Of a DNA stretch of 64,000 nucleotides, positions 48,549-60,700 are shown in pieces; the first letter of the stretch is position 1, and the number at the start of each line of letters is the position of its first letter. The notes below the pieces were generated by a model. It did not search any database, was not told where the DNA came from, and saw nothing but the letters and a program-made list of their open reading frames with translations. The stretch lies in NCBI RefSeq assembly GCF_963675165.1, contig NC_087387.1, forward strand, positions 2,221,501-2,285,500. The letters are read 5' to 3'. A program made the position numbers and the translations under genes. This DNA is from Halichondria panicea (Eukaryota; Porifera; Demospongiae; Suberitida; Halichondriidae).

Positions 48549-49690
48549 CACGCACACTAGCTTGCGCATGCGCACAAGCGTGCGTGTGTGTGTGATACCG
48601 AGGCAATAATTATGATTCTGAGCAATATTAAACATTACAAACGACCTCTACCATAATTCCGAGCTAGGCGAGGTTATGTTTGGGTCTAGCCTCATTCCCG
48701 GCCCGACTTTTCTCGACTTGAACGATACTATCATAATAGCCTCGATCCCAGGCGCTTTAGTGAAAAGTGTGTATCAAGACTCTCGCGACTGCATCAGAGA
48801 AATATTTCAGGCTATCTATCTAACACAAGGCATCACCATGCACCTCATGCAATTATGGGCTTTTAAACTTGTGATAATAATAAATTAAACTAACCTCAAG
48901 GTTTGTTTATTATTGTACAAAAGAGCAAGTGCCCTCTATAATGTTTGAAACCTTGATTATCCAGCTTGACAATTTTTAGGGGTGTGTCCCTTAAATGCGC
49001 ATGTGCATTGCAGCTGTTACCATGGAGACAGGCCTGCTCATCTTCTGTGCATGCGCAGACAACCATGTGGGACTGCTATTTATCAATTAAGTGGGTGGAT
49101 CAAGGCGTGATTTATCTATTCGATTATCCATTGTCTGGCCTGCCACTGGAACCAAGGTGTCCGGATGATCGAAGTTCTACTGTATATATATAGACACAAC
49201 AAAAATAATTGTTAATCAATTATGTGTCACGTACTCTAGTAATCAATTATATATTGCCGGAATCCGGGCAAGATCAACTGGTTACCTGAGGCGCGTGTGG
49301 GCAGGCGGCCACGGGTATAGTATAGCCGGTTGGTTTGTCTGTCTGTTTGAGCCTGCTCACCTGGATGCCACGCACACCATGTCAATTGATCTCTGAGATC
49401 AAAGTGCCACGATGCACTGTATTGCCTATGAATATCCGTATCAGTAAATTATTGGCGTTTGGCCAGCTTTTGGTAACCACATGCAGCTCATAATTAGATT
49501 AGATTACACATCCCACATAGCTGACGGTACATAATTTAATACCTTTGGGTTCCTTAGTCTAGTTAGCATAAAATTATAGCTGGAGCTAGAGAGTTAAGTA
49601 GTAGTCTACATAGACAGGGTGAAGTTAGCTAGCCTAGACCTGTAGTTTATATAATTTATTGATATTATAGCAGTATAGCTGGTGTACGGT

Positions 49691-52600
49691 ATGGATCAGC
49701 CAAAAGCTAACTTCGTACAAACAAGATTTGAAAAACTTTTGAAACATTATGACATCAACGATTTTACCCGGTTTCTTGCCAAAAAGGAGTTCCTGCCTAG
49801 ATCTACGTATGAACTGAAATTTCTACCCAGTGGTAAATCTGCCCCCAAACAGGAAATCATTAGCTCTCTACTGTCTCATGTGTCTAGTAGAGACCAATTT
49901 GCAAGTGGCCTCTTGGACATTTTTTGTCAGTACACTGAATTTGTCTCAGAAGATGTGGCCTTGACACTTTCTGAAATACCCTCAGCTAGAAAGGTGGCCC
50001 TGACACTTTCTAAAACACCCTCAACTAAGAAGCACTTTTCACACAACAAAAAAGGATCCGATTCTGACTCGTGTTCGTCATCGTCATTCTCTGATGATTC
50101 TGACCCTTGCCAGCCCAGCCAAGAGTGTCCAACTACTGTAAGTCTGACACAACCATGCACAGGACTTCACTATTGTATTGTTAGTAGATCATATATACCT
50201 CAGTGTAAGTATACTAAAGTATATTTGCGTTAAGTTCGGCCCCGGAAGTCATGTGGTCAATTATGGCTTCATTTATGCGCCTTTATGTGGTTGACAAGTA
50301 AGGACTTTTACTAACTTTTAGCTGGTTGAAGGTTATCAGCTCTACAGCATATACCGTAAAGTTAGAAATTTATGCGGCCCAAAAATTCTGTAAATCCTGC
50401 GAATGAATGAGTAAACGCAGAAATATTATCCGCAAATGCCTATTAACCATGCCTACTTTAAAGTTTAATTCGCAGAAATAGTATCCGCAGAATGTCTTTT
50501 TACAGCTAATCACAGAATTTTGGAGGCGCAGAAATGCAGTCTAGCTATACGGTAGATAGAAACAATTTTTAACAAGGAATCCATGACAAAGTTATGACAA
50601 CATTTATATGAAGGTCAATCTCAACAATATACTTTATTTAGTCTAGGTCTCATGGCTATATTATAACCTCTCAAAGTAAATCACATCATACAGTAAAGGG
50701 ATTGGAAACGGAAGCACCCTCAAAGTATCATTTGTGTATCCCTGAATCGAGGCTTACTTTTAACGTGGAAGGCTAACATAAATTTCATGAGAATTGCATG
50801 TTTTACTACCTGTAAAAAGTCCATAAGCAGTTCCGCTGCTAAACATAAATACCTTAATCACCTTATATTTGAGGACACAGCACTAGTTACTTAGTTATAC
50901 GGCTTTCAATAGCTATCCTTATATATACAAGCATGAAGAAGCGCTCTGCGTACCTCTAACTACTTCACAACAAGATTATGATACTCACCATCAAGAGACA
51001 TAACTAGAGCACTAAAGTGCAAACCCTCGGCTGTTGACGTGATAATAAAGAAACCAGAAGAGTGATAATGCAGTGCATGTAGCATGTATGAATAGCAGAG
51101 CACAGCAACTCAAGAGCAATAAAACTAAACTAACAACGTACATGCATGAGACATGCACTATGGACTGGGATCACAGCAAAGAAGCCTGGAGTCTTCTAGA
51201 CTAAGAGAAGTATGGCTCCTTCCAGGCTGGAGTACGTATAGGATCCAGAGTCAGTCAACAACCAGTCACAATTCTACTTTCTTGACAATTGTTCCTGGTA
51301 CGGGATCACTTCAGCTGAAAATACATAATCAAGCCTTGACTACGTATTTTCAGCTGAAGTGATTCCGTACCTTGACTCAAGGCCACGTGGCAAGTTTAAG
51401 CTTCTTAGCTTTTGCTCGCTTTTACTCGACAAAGAAGCTTTAACATCAAAATCTGCCACTATTTAAACCAAGATATTGTTGTGTGAAGACTACCTATGCT
51501 GCAAACGCAGTGCTATGGCATCCAGGTGAGTAGATATACTCGTTACAAACAAACAAACAAACAAACTAGAGCACTAAAGTGCAAACCCTCGGCTGGTGAC
51601 ATGATTATAAAGAAACCAGAAATATAATGCAGTGCATATAGTGATGTTGTTATCATGTATGACTTGCACAGCAACTCAGGAGCAATAAAACTAAACCAGA
51701 CTGGAGGCATGCTGAGAACAGGTAGTGGTAGACTACTATAGATGATATGCACTGTGGATTAGGATCACAGTAAAGAAGCCTGGAGTCTCAGAGAAGTATA
51801 GCTCCAGGTTCTGCATGGAGTAGGATCCCAGTCAGCAGCAGGAGCTATAATTCAAGCTCCTACTTTAGTGACCCTGTTCCATTGTTCCTGGTATATACAG
51901 CTTTCTACTTTAGTGACCCTGTTCCATCGTTCTTGGTACAGGATCACTTCAGTTATAAGTAACGCATGTGCAAGTTCTGTTCCAGCTACATTTTGCTCGC
52001 TTTTATTAGACAAAGGAGCTTTAACACCGAAAGCTGCCACTATCAAAAGTACTAACTTGTTGTGTGGAGGCTACTCATGCTGTAAACGCAGTGCTAGAGC
52101 ATCCAGGTAAGCAGACCTAGTCACAAGCTTATTCAAGCTTCTTAGCTTTTGCTCGACAAAGAAGCTTTAACAGCAAAATCTGCCACTATTTAAATCAAGA
52201 TATTGTTGTGTGAAGGCTATCCATGCTGTAAACGCAGTGCTGTGGCATCCAGGTGAGTAGATATACCTATGACAAACAAACAAACAGACAAACAAACAAA
52301 CCTAGAGCACTAAAGTGCAAACCCTCGGCTGGTACATGGTGACATGATTAAAAAGAAACCAGAAATATAATGCAGTGCATATAGTGATGTTGTTATCATC
52401 ATGTATGACTTGCACAGCAACTCAGGAGCAATAAAACTAAACCAGACTGGAGGCATGCTGAAACATTTGAGAACAGGTAGTGGTACTATAGATATATGCA
52501 CTATGGATTAGGATCACAGTAAAGAAGCCTGGAGTCTCAGAGAAGTATGGCTCCAGGTTCTGCATGGAGTAGGATCCCAGTCAGCAGCAGGAGCTATATT

Positions 52601-55600
52601 TCAAGCTTCTACTTTAGTGACCCTGTTCCATTGTTCCTGGTATATACAGCTTTCTACTTTAGTGACCCTGTTCCATCGTTTTCTTGGTACAGGATCACTT
52701 CAGTTATAAGTAACGCATGTGCAAGTTCTGTTCAAGCTACATTTTGCTCGCTTTTATTAGACAAAGGAGCTTTAACACGGAAAGCTGTCACTATCAAAAG
52801 TACTAACTTGTTGTGTGGAGGCTACTCATGCTGTAAACGCAGTGCTAGAGCATCCAGGTAAGCAGACCTAGTCACAAGCTTATTCAAGCTTCTTAGCTTT
52901 TGCTCGACAAAGAAGCTTTAACAGCAAAATCTGCCACTATTTAAATCAAGATATTGTTGTGTGAAGGCTATCCATGCTGTAAACGCAGTGATGTGGCATC
53001 CAGGTGAGTAGATATACCTGTGACAAACAAACAAACAAACAAACTAGAGCACTAAAGTGCAAACCCTCGGCTGGTGACATGATTATAAAGAAACCATATA
53101 ATGCAGTGCATTGCCATAATTATAGTGATGTTGTTATCATCATCATGCATGCATGACTTGCACAGCAACTCAGGAGCAATAAAACTAAACCAGACTGGAG
53201 GCATGCTGAAACATTTGAGAACAGGTAGTAGTACTATAGATATATGCACTGTGGATTAGGATCACAGCAAAGAGAAGCCTGGAGTCTCAGAGAAGTATGG
53301 CTCCAGGTCCTGTTGGATCCCAGTCAGCTAAAGCAAGCTTTCTACTTTAGTGACCCTGTTCCATTGTTCCTGGTATATACAGCTTTCTACTTTAGTGACC
53401 CTGTTCCATTGTTTCTGGACCTGGTACAGGATCACTTCAGTTATAAGTAACGCATGTGCAAGTTCTGTTCAAGCTACATTTTGCTCGCTTTTATTAGACA
53501 ACGAAGCTTTAACACCGAAAGCTGCCACTATTAGAAGTACTGACTTGTTGTGTGGAGGCTACCCATGCTGTAAACACAGTGCTAGAGCATCCAGGTAAGC
53601 AGACCCAGTCACAAGCTTCTTAGCTTTTGCTCGTTTTTATTTGACAACAAAGGTTTAACATGAAATTCTGCCACTATTAAAACTAATAATTTGTTGTATG
53701 AAGGCTATCCATGCTGTAAACGCAGTGCTGTGGCATCCAGGTGAGTAGATTCACCTGTCACAAACAAACAAACAAACAAACCAAACGACTACTATAACCC
53801 GTGGCCGCCCACGTGCCTCGGGTTAACAAACAGACCAACATACTACTATACCCGTGGCCGCCCACGCGCGCCTCGGGTAACTAGAGCACTAAAGTGCAAA
53901 CCCTCGGCTGGTGACATGAAACCAAAAGACTGATATAATGCAGTGCATATAGTGATGTTGTTATCATCATCATGCATGACTTGCACAGCAACTCAGGAGC
54001 AATAAAACTAAACCAGACTGGAGGCATGCTGAAACATTTGAGAACAAGTAGTACTATAGATAATTAATATGCACTGTGGATTTAGGATCACAGCAAAGAA
54101 GCCTGGAGTCTCAGAGAAGTATGGCTCCAGGTCCTGCATGGATCCCAGTCAGCTAAAGCAAGCTTTCTACTTTAGTGACCCTGTTCCATTGTTCCTGGTA
54201 TATACAGCTTTCTACTTTAGTGACCCTGTTCCATTGTTTCTGGACCTGGTACAGGATCACTTCAGTTATAAGTAACGCATGTGCAAGTTCTGTTCAAGCT
54301 ACATTTTGCTCGCTTTTATTAGACAAAGAAGCTTTAACACCGAAAGCTGCCACTATTAGAAGTACTGACTTGTTATGTAGAGGCTACCCATGCTGTAAAC
54401 GCAGTGCTAGAGCATCCAGGTAAGCAGACCCAGTCACAAGCTTGTTCAAGCTTCTTAGCTTTTGCTCGACAAAGAAGCTTTAACATCACAATCTGTCACT
54501 ATTTAAACCAAGATATTGTTGTGTGAAGGCTATCCATGCTGTAAACGCAGTGCTGTGGCATCCAGGTGAGTAGATATACTCGTGACAAACAGACAAACAA
54601 ACAAACAAACAAACAAACCAACAGACTACTATACCCGTGGCCGCCCACGCGCGCCTCGGGTAACAAACAGACAAACAGACAGACTACTATAACCCGTGGC
54701 CGCCCACGCGCCTCGGGTTAATTATGATTTGATTCAGTGATGGGGGTAGCTCTGAGATGTATTCATTGGCTATACAATAAGTTTCCCGGGTTCGTATAGG
54801 AGTTGTATAGAAGCAATACACATACAGGTGGTCCCAGAGCCACTATACCGGCGTAGACTTCAATGTAAAACTCACGCGTACGTGAATTGCTTCTGTTGCT
54901 AATCCTTTTCCTTTTCTATCTATATAATATGATAATTATCACATGACAGTAGACAAGTTAAGTCAATTTTCATTGAAATTAGAGAGACATAATTATGTAT
55001 GATGAATGATCACCAACCCCTGACTATACTCCTATTATTGGAAAAACCAGCCTTAGCACGTATTATTCTAAGCTTAAATGCCATGCAAGCATAATTGGTG
55101 TGTGTCAACAGGCAGCTGTCTTGCAGACAGACGTGCATCCCACATAAATGTGGGAGTGGGAGTATAATTATTTGAACGTCTGATATGTATGCAACAGAGC
55201 AATCATGTATGACTATGCATGGTATGACCTATGACTATGGTATGACCTATCAGTATATGACTATGGTATGACCTGCATGTATACTTACTTAATATGCAGG
55301 ACATAAGTGAATGTTTAGCCACTGATCCTGGGTACTGTACACAAAGCAATTCGCTGGGCCTTGAGCTCTCTCTGACTAGTAATGTTCAACTCCCTTCCGT
55401 GGAATGCCTTGAAGCGAACAGCAGACAATTGAAACCAACCCCAATGCATCACGAACGAACGAAGAAAAACAGACGCTCAGCAGGGATTGTGTACAACATC
55501 ACCAATAATCATTTTAATGTAATGCCTAAGAATTCAACAAGCCGTGGTTCTTCAAAACAGATATACAGCTTGCCACAACACCAGAGCCCAAATCAGGTAA

Positions 55601-56625
55601 CTATAATTACCAATATGCAGTTTTGTTACAAGCCAATCAACTGGCTGTAGCGGAATTGTTTTTTAAGTGTATTCATACTGTCATTAGGATGCCAAAAGTT
55701 CGAAGTTCATAGTATCAATAGGTGTTAGTCAAAGGCATACTTAACAGTGTAGATTCAGCTGTACAAATGCAACAGTCAATATAATATTATATACAACAAT
55801 GGGTAATACATGAATTAGCCTATGCAACACTCACATAAAAGCGGGTGTAATTTCCGTAGAAAGCGGTACTGTCGACGTCGCGTGTAACATCGTATAGTGG
55901 CAAAGCACATACATTTTTTTGCAGATTAACATTGGACTTCAAACATTACGACTGTGGAATTGTATAATTGATAAAATTTTCCAATTTACCGAATAAAAAA
56001 GTTATAGTGTTTTACTCTCCATTACAGTGTTCTTATCATTAATTTTACCAAAAAAATAATACAAAAGCAATCCTTGCCTCACCCACACCCTCACATGGAT
56101 CCTTGTCGGGGCCGCATGTGTGTATATATAGATAAGATATACCTTGAATCCAACTATTGTCTATGTTGCAGGATTTTCGTACAACAACAGACGGCCTATT
56201 TCCACTACAGTCATCAGTTTGTGGTATGTAAGTCCACCTATGTTATAGTTCTACAATAAGTTGAACATAAAAAATTATTCTGCTTTCAGCAGTACTTTTT
56301 TTTACCATGTTATATAGAAAAGATAACAAAGTTCCAGAGAGTACTACAAAAATGCTGCCATGAGTTTACAGTGTGCTTGAACGTACAATCATTGCTACCC
56401 TATCTGTGTGAGCAAGAGCTTTTGACATGGAACGAATTCGAAACTCTCAAAACGGGAACTCAAAATGAGCAGAACCAGTCACTATTACGTATACTACTCT
56501 ACAAAGGTGAACATGCTTACGAACGATTCCTCAAATGCCTATTAAACGATAAGGAACACTCAGGCCATGTGCACCTTGCAACACTACTGAGTAGTATGAT
56601 GTATCCAAAGTCGATTGATGTGTGA
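49691..56625 (+). CDS. CARD-containing adaptor-like protein
   Basis: Four exons: 49691-50137 (phase 0 donor ACTGTAAGT), 55300-55596, 56172-56223, 56318-56625; total 1,104 nt, 367 aa. The last exon is a CARD-type death fold: LLPYLCEQELLTWNEFETL, then LLRILLYKGEHAYERFLKCL, with the LL.iL..kG..a...F..L signature. The first exon encodes an all-helical, possibly CARD- or DED-like domain (residues 8-80: FEKLLKHYDINDFTRFL, EIISSLLSHV, FASGLLDIFCQY), then an acidic Ser stretch (SDSDSCSSSSFSDDSD). Exon 2 is polar, with IVYNITNNHFNVM at residues 212-224. No enzyme or membrane segment. Alternative donor at 50204 (CAGTGTAAGT) is possible. It lies 2.1 kb downstream of, and on the same strand as, the caspase/dsRBD gene; an adaptor role in death signalling is inferred from the fold and that context. 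Confidence 0.68.
50352..50554. mobile_element. ACCGTATA-family MITE
   Basis: TACCGTAAAGTTAGAAATT at the left; CTAGCTATACGGTA at the right; interior CGCAGAAATA/TATCCGCA pairs. In intron 1 of the CARD gene. Confidence 0.75.
50697..50880. repeat. Dispersed repeat, related to 31752-31905
   Basis: Both copies share AAAGGGATTGG, CGAGGCTTACTT, CATGAGAATTG and a GTAAAAA-GTC phrase in the same order. Confidence 0.65.
51953..54419 (+). other. Four conserved 154-nt exon-like cassettes
   Basis: Cassettes at 51953-52106, 52704-52857, 53441-53594 and 54266-54419 each follow ATCACTTCAG and end at GCATCCAG before GTAAGCAG. All are exactly 154 nt, and in one frame all four stay open, reading NACASSVQATFCSLLLDKEA or variants and ending CCKRSARASR. 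Phase would be 1 in, 2 out. They could be alternative exons of the CARD gene or repeat units that look like exons; phase 1-2 does not fit between exon 1 (phase 0) and exon 2 (phase 0). Confidence 0.35.
53788..53880. repeat. GC-rich CCCGTGGCCGCCCACG hairpin pair
   Basis: Two copies of ACTACTATA-CCCGTGGCCGCC-CACG..GCCTCGGGT in tandem; another pair at 54623-54720, single degenerate copies at 44070 and, inverted, 49290. ACCCG and CGGGT pair at the ends and GTGGCCGCCCAC is near-palindromic, so each folds as a compact hairpin. Confidence 0.7.
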
Positions 56626-58488
56626 GCAGTGCATGTACCATTGTATATACTTAAAAAATAACGTAGTTACAGTCAGTACATAATTAAAGTATTTAACATA
56701 CGTATATATACCTTTTGTTGTTGTAATGCAGCTATACTGAGTAATTATACTCTACTATAAGTCTTCTGTTAGATAATTTATGTCTTAACTTAACGTACTT
56801 AACGCTACATAAATTATTGTAATGACTGATACCACCTTATAGTAGTCACATTATTTGTAAATTGTTAAGTTATATACGTATATACAAGTAATTTTTGTTT
56901 GTACAATGTCACAACACCATTTTATAAGCTGTTATGTCAATTTTACCACAATTACTATGTGCATGTTCTTGTGCATACATGCATGTAGCTACTACCGTAG
57001 TTATTGATGTAAAGCTAAAGTCAAGTGCTTTAATAGAAATCAGGGCTAAAATGTGTGTGCTATAATTATATATGCAGTACAAGAGGAGTATTACAACTTG
57101 CTACACTCAATTAAGTTACGTTGCTCTGATCCCCTTCCTCTACTATCTATATGATGTGACTATGTGTAACGAATACCGTATACGCGAAATTTTCGAGGGG
57201 CTTAATTTTCGCGGATTTCGTGGGTTAGAATTCTACACGAAAATTAAGTCCACGAAAATTGTTTGAGAATTACCTGCTATTATGCAAATATTTAAAGGCG
57301 TGGCTTCCGGTAAGCAGTCATTCCACGAACATTGTGCAACGAAATGGCTTTTAGAGGCCAATCCACGAAATATAAGTGCCTTGAAAATTTCGCGCTATAC
57401 GGTAGTACAAAGTACCGTATATATTATATAATATATATAGCGCGTATATTTCGAGGGTATAAATGTTCGCGAAAGTTTATACTCTCGAATTATACCCACT
57501 ATACGATATATAATGTTTGCAGCAGTATTTCAACAAGATCAGTAGTAAAGCACGTATCCTTGACTTTAGTTTAGGCAAATGATAACAGATATCAATGAGA
57601 ACAACGACAAAACTAAACATGCATGCAGCTATAGGGACGGCGCAGGGCCTCTTCACAACAAAGCCTAGCTATAATTATGTACAGAACAATTTAGGGAGGC
57701 TCTGCTCTACTATATATACATTCCTATACAAGCATGTTACTAATAAGTCTTGCGGGCCATATATTAAAACACATACCCGGTGCTATATCTACATTTAACA
57801 TAAGTGACATGGAATGCTATAGGCCAGCTCTGTCATATACTACCATGCATGCAGTATGGTGCATGCACTCCTGATCTATTATACATGCACTGCATTAGTT
57901 TTGAGGCCGGGCCACAGTTAGCGGGTTATAAAATGATCTTAGAGTGAAAACGACTGTGCCATTAATATTCACCTATTATTCAAAATTATTCTCACTTCAT
58001 CAGGCTATAATTATTATTCATTACATACACAGCAGCGAATAACACACCTATAGCACATGCATGGGCTGAAGTTAATTTTCAACATTATTGGATAAAAATT
58101 TAGATTTACAGTGGAACCTCCCATATCAAAGGACAACCTCTCTATAAACATTAGCTATGGTACGGATTAATCACTATTATACCTCCCACGAGCGGACCTT
58201 CTTGATTCAAGCTTTAATTTGTCTTCCCAACTGACAAACTCTGTACAAAACCACCTTTTATTATCACATGGTAGACGATATTGAGTCTGCAATCGTATTG
58301 ATAAAATGTTTTACAAGTGAACAACCTTATTTTTTAAGTGCGAAATTCATGTAATAAACTGTTAAGCTGAAAAAACGTAGTGGTGGACAATCACTTCAGA
58401 AATCCTCAAGCTATAGATAATGAAAAATAGTACATGCATCTGTACATGTTATGTTATGTAGTACATAACATATACATATACATGTACG
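56626..58488. other. Intergenic, repeats only
   Basis: Contains the MITE at 57174-57404, a smaller hairpin at 57413-57510 (TACCGTATAT / CACTATACGATATA), a lone CAGTGGAACCTCC end at 58111 and the repeat at 58315-58422. No gene seen. Confidence 0.55.
57174..57404. mobile_element. ACCGTATA-family MITE
   Basis: TACCGTATACGCGAAATTTT at the left; AAATTTCGCGCTATACGGTA at the right. Close relative of 14863-15083. Confidence 0.88.
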
Positions 58489-60654
58489 TTAAACTTGATT
58501 GTTAGCGACTTTCACTGGGAACATGCCCTTCATTGGTGGAGATGTTTTGCTTAGCAACGGAGATGATGGATGGCAGTCAGTCATGTAACCTGTAGACTTA
58601 TAGGATCTAACTTGTCTCTGTGAAGATGGGGAATAGTATTGAGGTGGGGTGGACAAGGGTTTCTCGTGAAGGCGTCTGTCAGTGGCCAAAAAAAAACAGT
58701 TAAGTAATGTGTAACAGATAAACTTGACATCAACTAATTATCTTTCAGGAACTTACTTTATCTCTTTCTTGCATTTTTTGTACTTTTCTTCAACGTGTGT
58801 CAATTCTTCCTGTAATTGCTCGTTGGTACTTTCTAGTCTTGTAATTTTGGATTCTGTCTTTGTTAGCTTTTCTCGTAAATCATTCAACATTGCCTTCTCC
58901 TAAAAAATTAATGTTATCCATTTCACTATAATAATTATATTGTCTATATACGTACGTCTTCATGTTTACCTGAGAGAGTGATGCATGAAGTGAGTAAACT
59001 ACTTTGAAGATATCCATGTCCTCTTCGAACAATTGTATCTTTTGTCGGGTCCATATGGAAAATTCAGACAGACCTTCTTTGAGTACAGTTGACTCAGTGT
59101 GTAGCAACTATATTAAATGGTATGAATCATGCACAATTATTCCGCTTTACTTGTACTTACAGCACATTCTTTTTTGTAAGTAGCTCTCTCATTGGCTCTC
59201 TTTGATCTCACACTATTGAGGTCACTCTCCATACGCTGTGTAAACACTCAAAAATTCATAGCAGCATGAATTTCATTACAGATAATTGTCACCTCTTTCT
59301 CCTCTTGAAGTGCAATGATATCATTCTTTGCGTTCTCCAAAGCTGTAATAAAATCTGACGGAACCGTTGCTTGATCGTTGACAGTCACTGTGGGCACTAT
59401 CTTTTTTGAATCAACCATAGGGGCTGTTTGGGTGCTACAGTCTCTCGTTGTAGCTGCTGCCAATTTGTACCTATAGGTTAATGGGGAACAAATGACGCTT
59501 GCATGTCTTAGGAAGGGCTTGAACGCAGAATCACTCACCTTCGAGGTATGACTGCTGGACTGTATGATAGAGGGGTACTGGTACCACTACGTGCTCCAGG
59601 GGTTATTTGGTCAGAGCTCACTACTAATAGCGGAGGCGAACATTTTTTTCCACTTGGTGGCAATCTAATATAAATAGCTAATTATTACATATATATACAC
59701 ATGCATAATTATGGGTCTAGCTATAATTTTGACACATAATGATGAGTATACTATGACTAGCTATATACTACATTAGGTATAAAATACAGTATATAGACCA
59801 ATTACTTTGCGGTTGGCGTGACTGTTTCAGTGGTGACAACATCACGTCGTGATGAATTTGAGCTCTCTCTTGGTGTGACAATATTCTCTTTGACGTCATT
59901 TTCATTGATCAGATCTGTCAAGCTTTGGCTCCTATCTCGCTGTCTGTTTACACTTAGTAGTGTAGACTGTGTTGCAGCTGACTCTATCTCGAGCTTTCGT
60001 ACTTTGAGTATCAACTCCTCTTTTTGCTTATTAGATATCTGCAATTTCTTCCTAAGGTCGTTACCGAGTAATCTCTCTTCTAAACAGTTTCTTTCCAGGG
60101 AGATGAGCTTCTCTGTTAAATCACTCCTTCCAACAGCCCCCTTTAACAGTGCATTCTCCATAGTAAGATCTAAATGAAGGTATATATATCGTATACATGC
60201 AGTTGTATAATTATATATACGGTATACACGACTTTTACATGCATTATTTTAACGATTGGTGCATGAATTATGTGAACTTCTATAGAACATAGCTATAAAA
60301 CATAGAACATTGGCCAAATTGATTCGGTAATCCCTATGTATACCTAGATTCACTATCTGGCTAGATCTATTAATTTCTCTAGACTATTGCAAACCCAATC
60401 GATGTAAGCTGGATGTCTACGTATACCTCACCTTCCATATTTTTCTTCAGCGTTTTTATCCGCCCCAGAGCAAGATCTCTCTCCCTCTGCAAATCGATCA
60501 CTTCCTCCATCATTACAGCAGCTCTATGCTCCTGCAACAGACGAATTTGCTCTCTCATCTTTTGTTCCATGGCAGTTACTGCAATGCTTTGATGAGAGGA
60601 GTTGATGGGCTGGCACTCATCTCCTACAACAGCTTTCCCTCCTTGTACTGACAT
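58489..60654 (-). CDS. Coiled-coil protein with TQT (LC8-type) motif
   Basis: Eight exons in transcript order: 60654-60432, 60169-59806, 59664-59539, 59470-59293, 59235-59161, 59107-58970, 58899-58757, 58675-58489; total 1,434 nt, 477 aa, all phases and GT..AG borders compatible. ATG at 60654 begins MSVQGGKAVVGDE. Predicted coiled coils: residues about 25-75 (EQKMREQIRLLQEH, QRERDLALGRIKTLKK), about 80-150 (LTEKLISLERNCLEERLL, RKKLQISNKQKEELILKVRK) and 270-410 (ITALENAKNDIIALQEEKE, KITRLESTNEQLQEELTHVE). The link at about 200-260 is Ser/Thr/Pro-rich and holds DCSTQTAP, which fits the TQT core bound by dynein light chain LC8. The C-terminus is basic and Ser/Pro-rich. Looks like a cytoskeletal or centrosomal scaffold, but I cannot name a family. 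Divergent to MSMO1. Confidence 0.82.
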
Positions 60655-60700
60655 GCTGCTGTGTGTGTTAGTAGTAGACTGACAACACTTGGTATAAACT

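Larger units (their letters stand above)
51005..54720. repeat. Five-unit tandem array in intron 1 of the CARD gene
   Basis: Units begin CTAGAGCACTAAAGTGCAAA at about 51005, 51566, 52303, 53043 and 53880, so spacing is 561, 737, 740 and 837 bp. The first unit is short. Each full unit holds a doubled TTCTACTTTAGTGACCCTG, a 154-nt cassette ending CATCCAGGTAAGC, a related cassette ending CATCCAGGTGAGT, and a CAAA/CAGA run. GC-rich hairpin inserts (CCCGTGGCCGCCCACG) sit in the last two units. Confidence 0.88.

Noticed and set aside
51005..54720. CRISPR-like array
   Set aside because: Units are about 740 bp with no short constant repeat and unique spacers; the region is in a eukaryotic gene intron.
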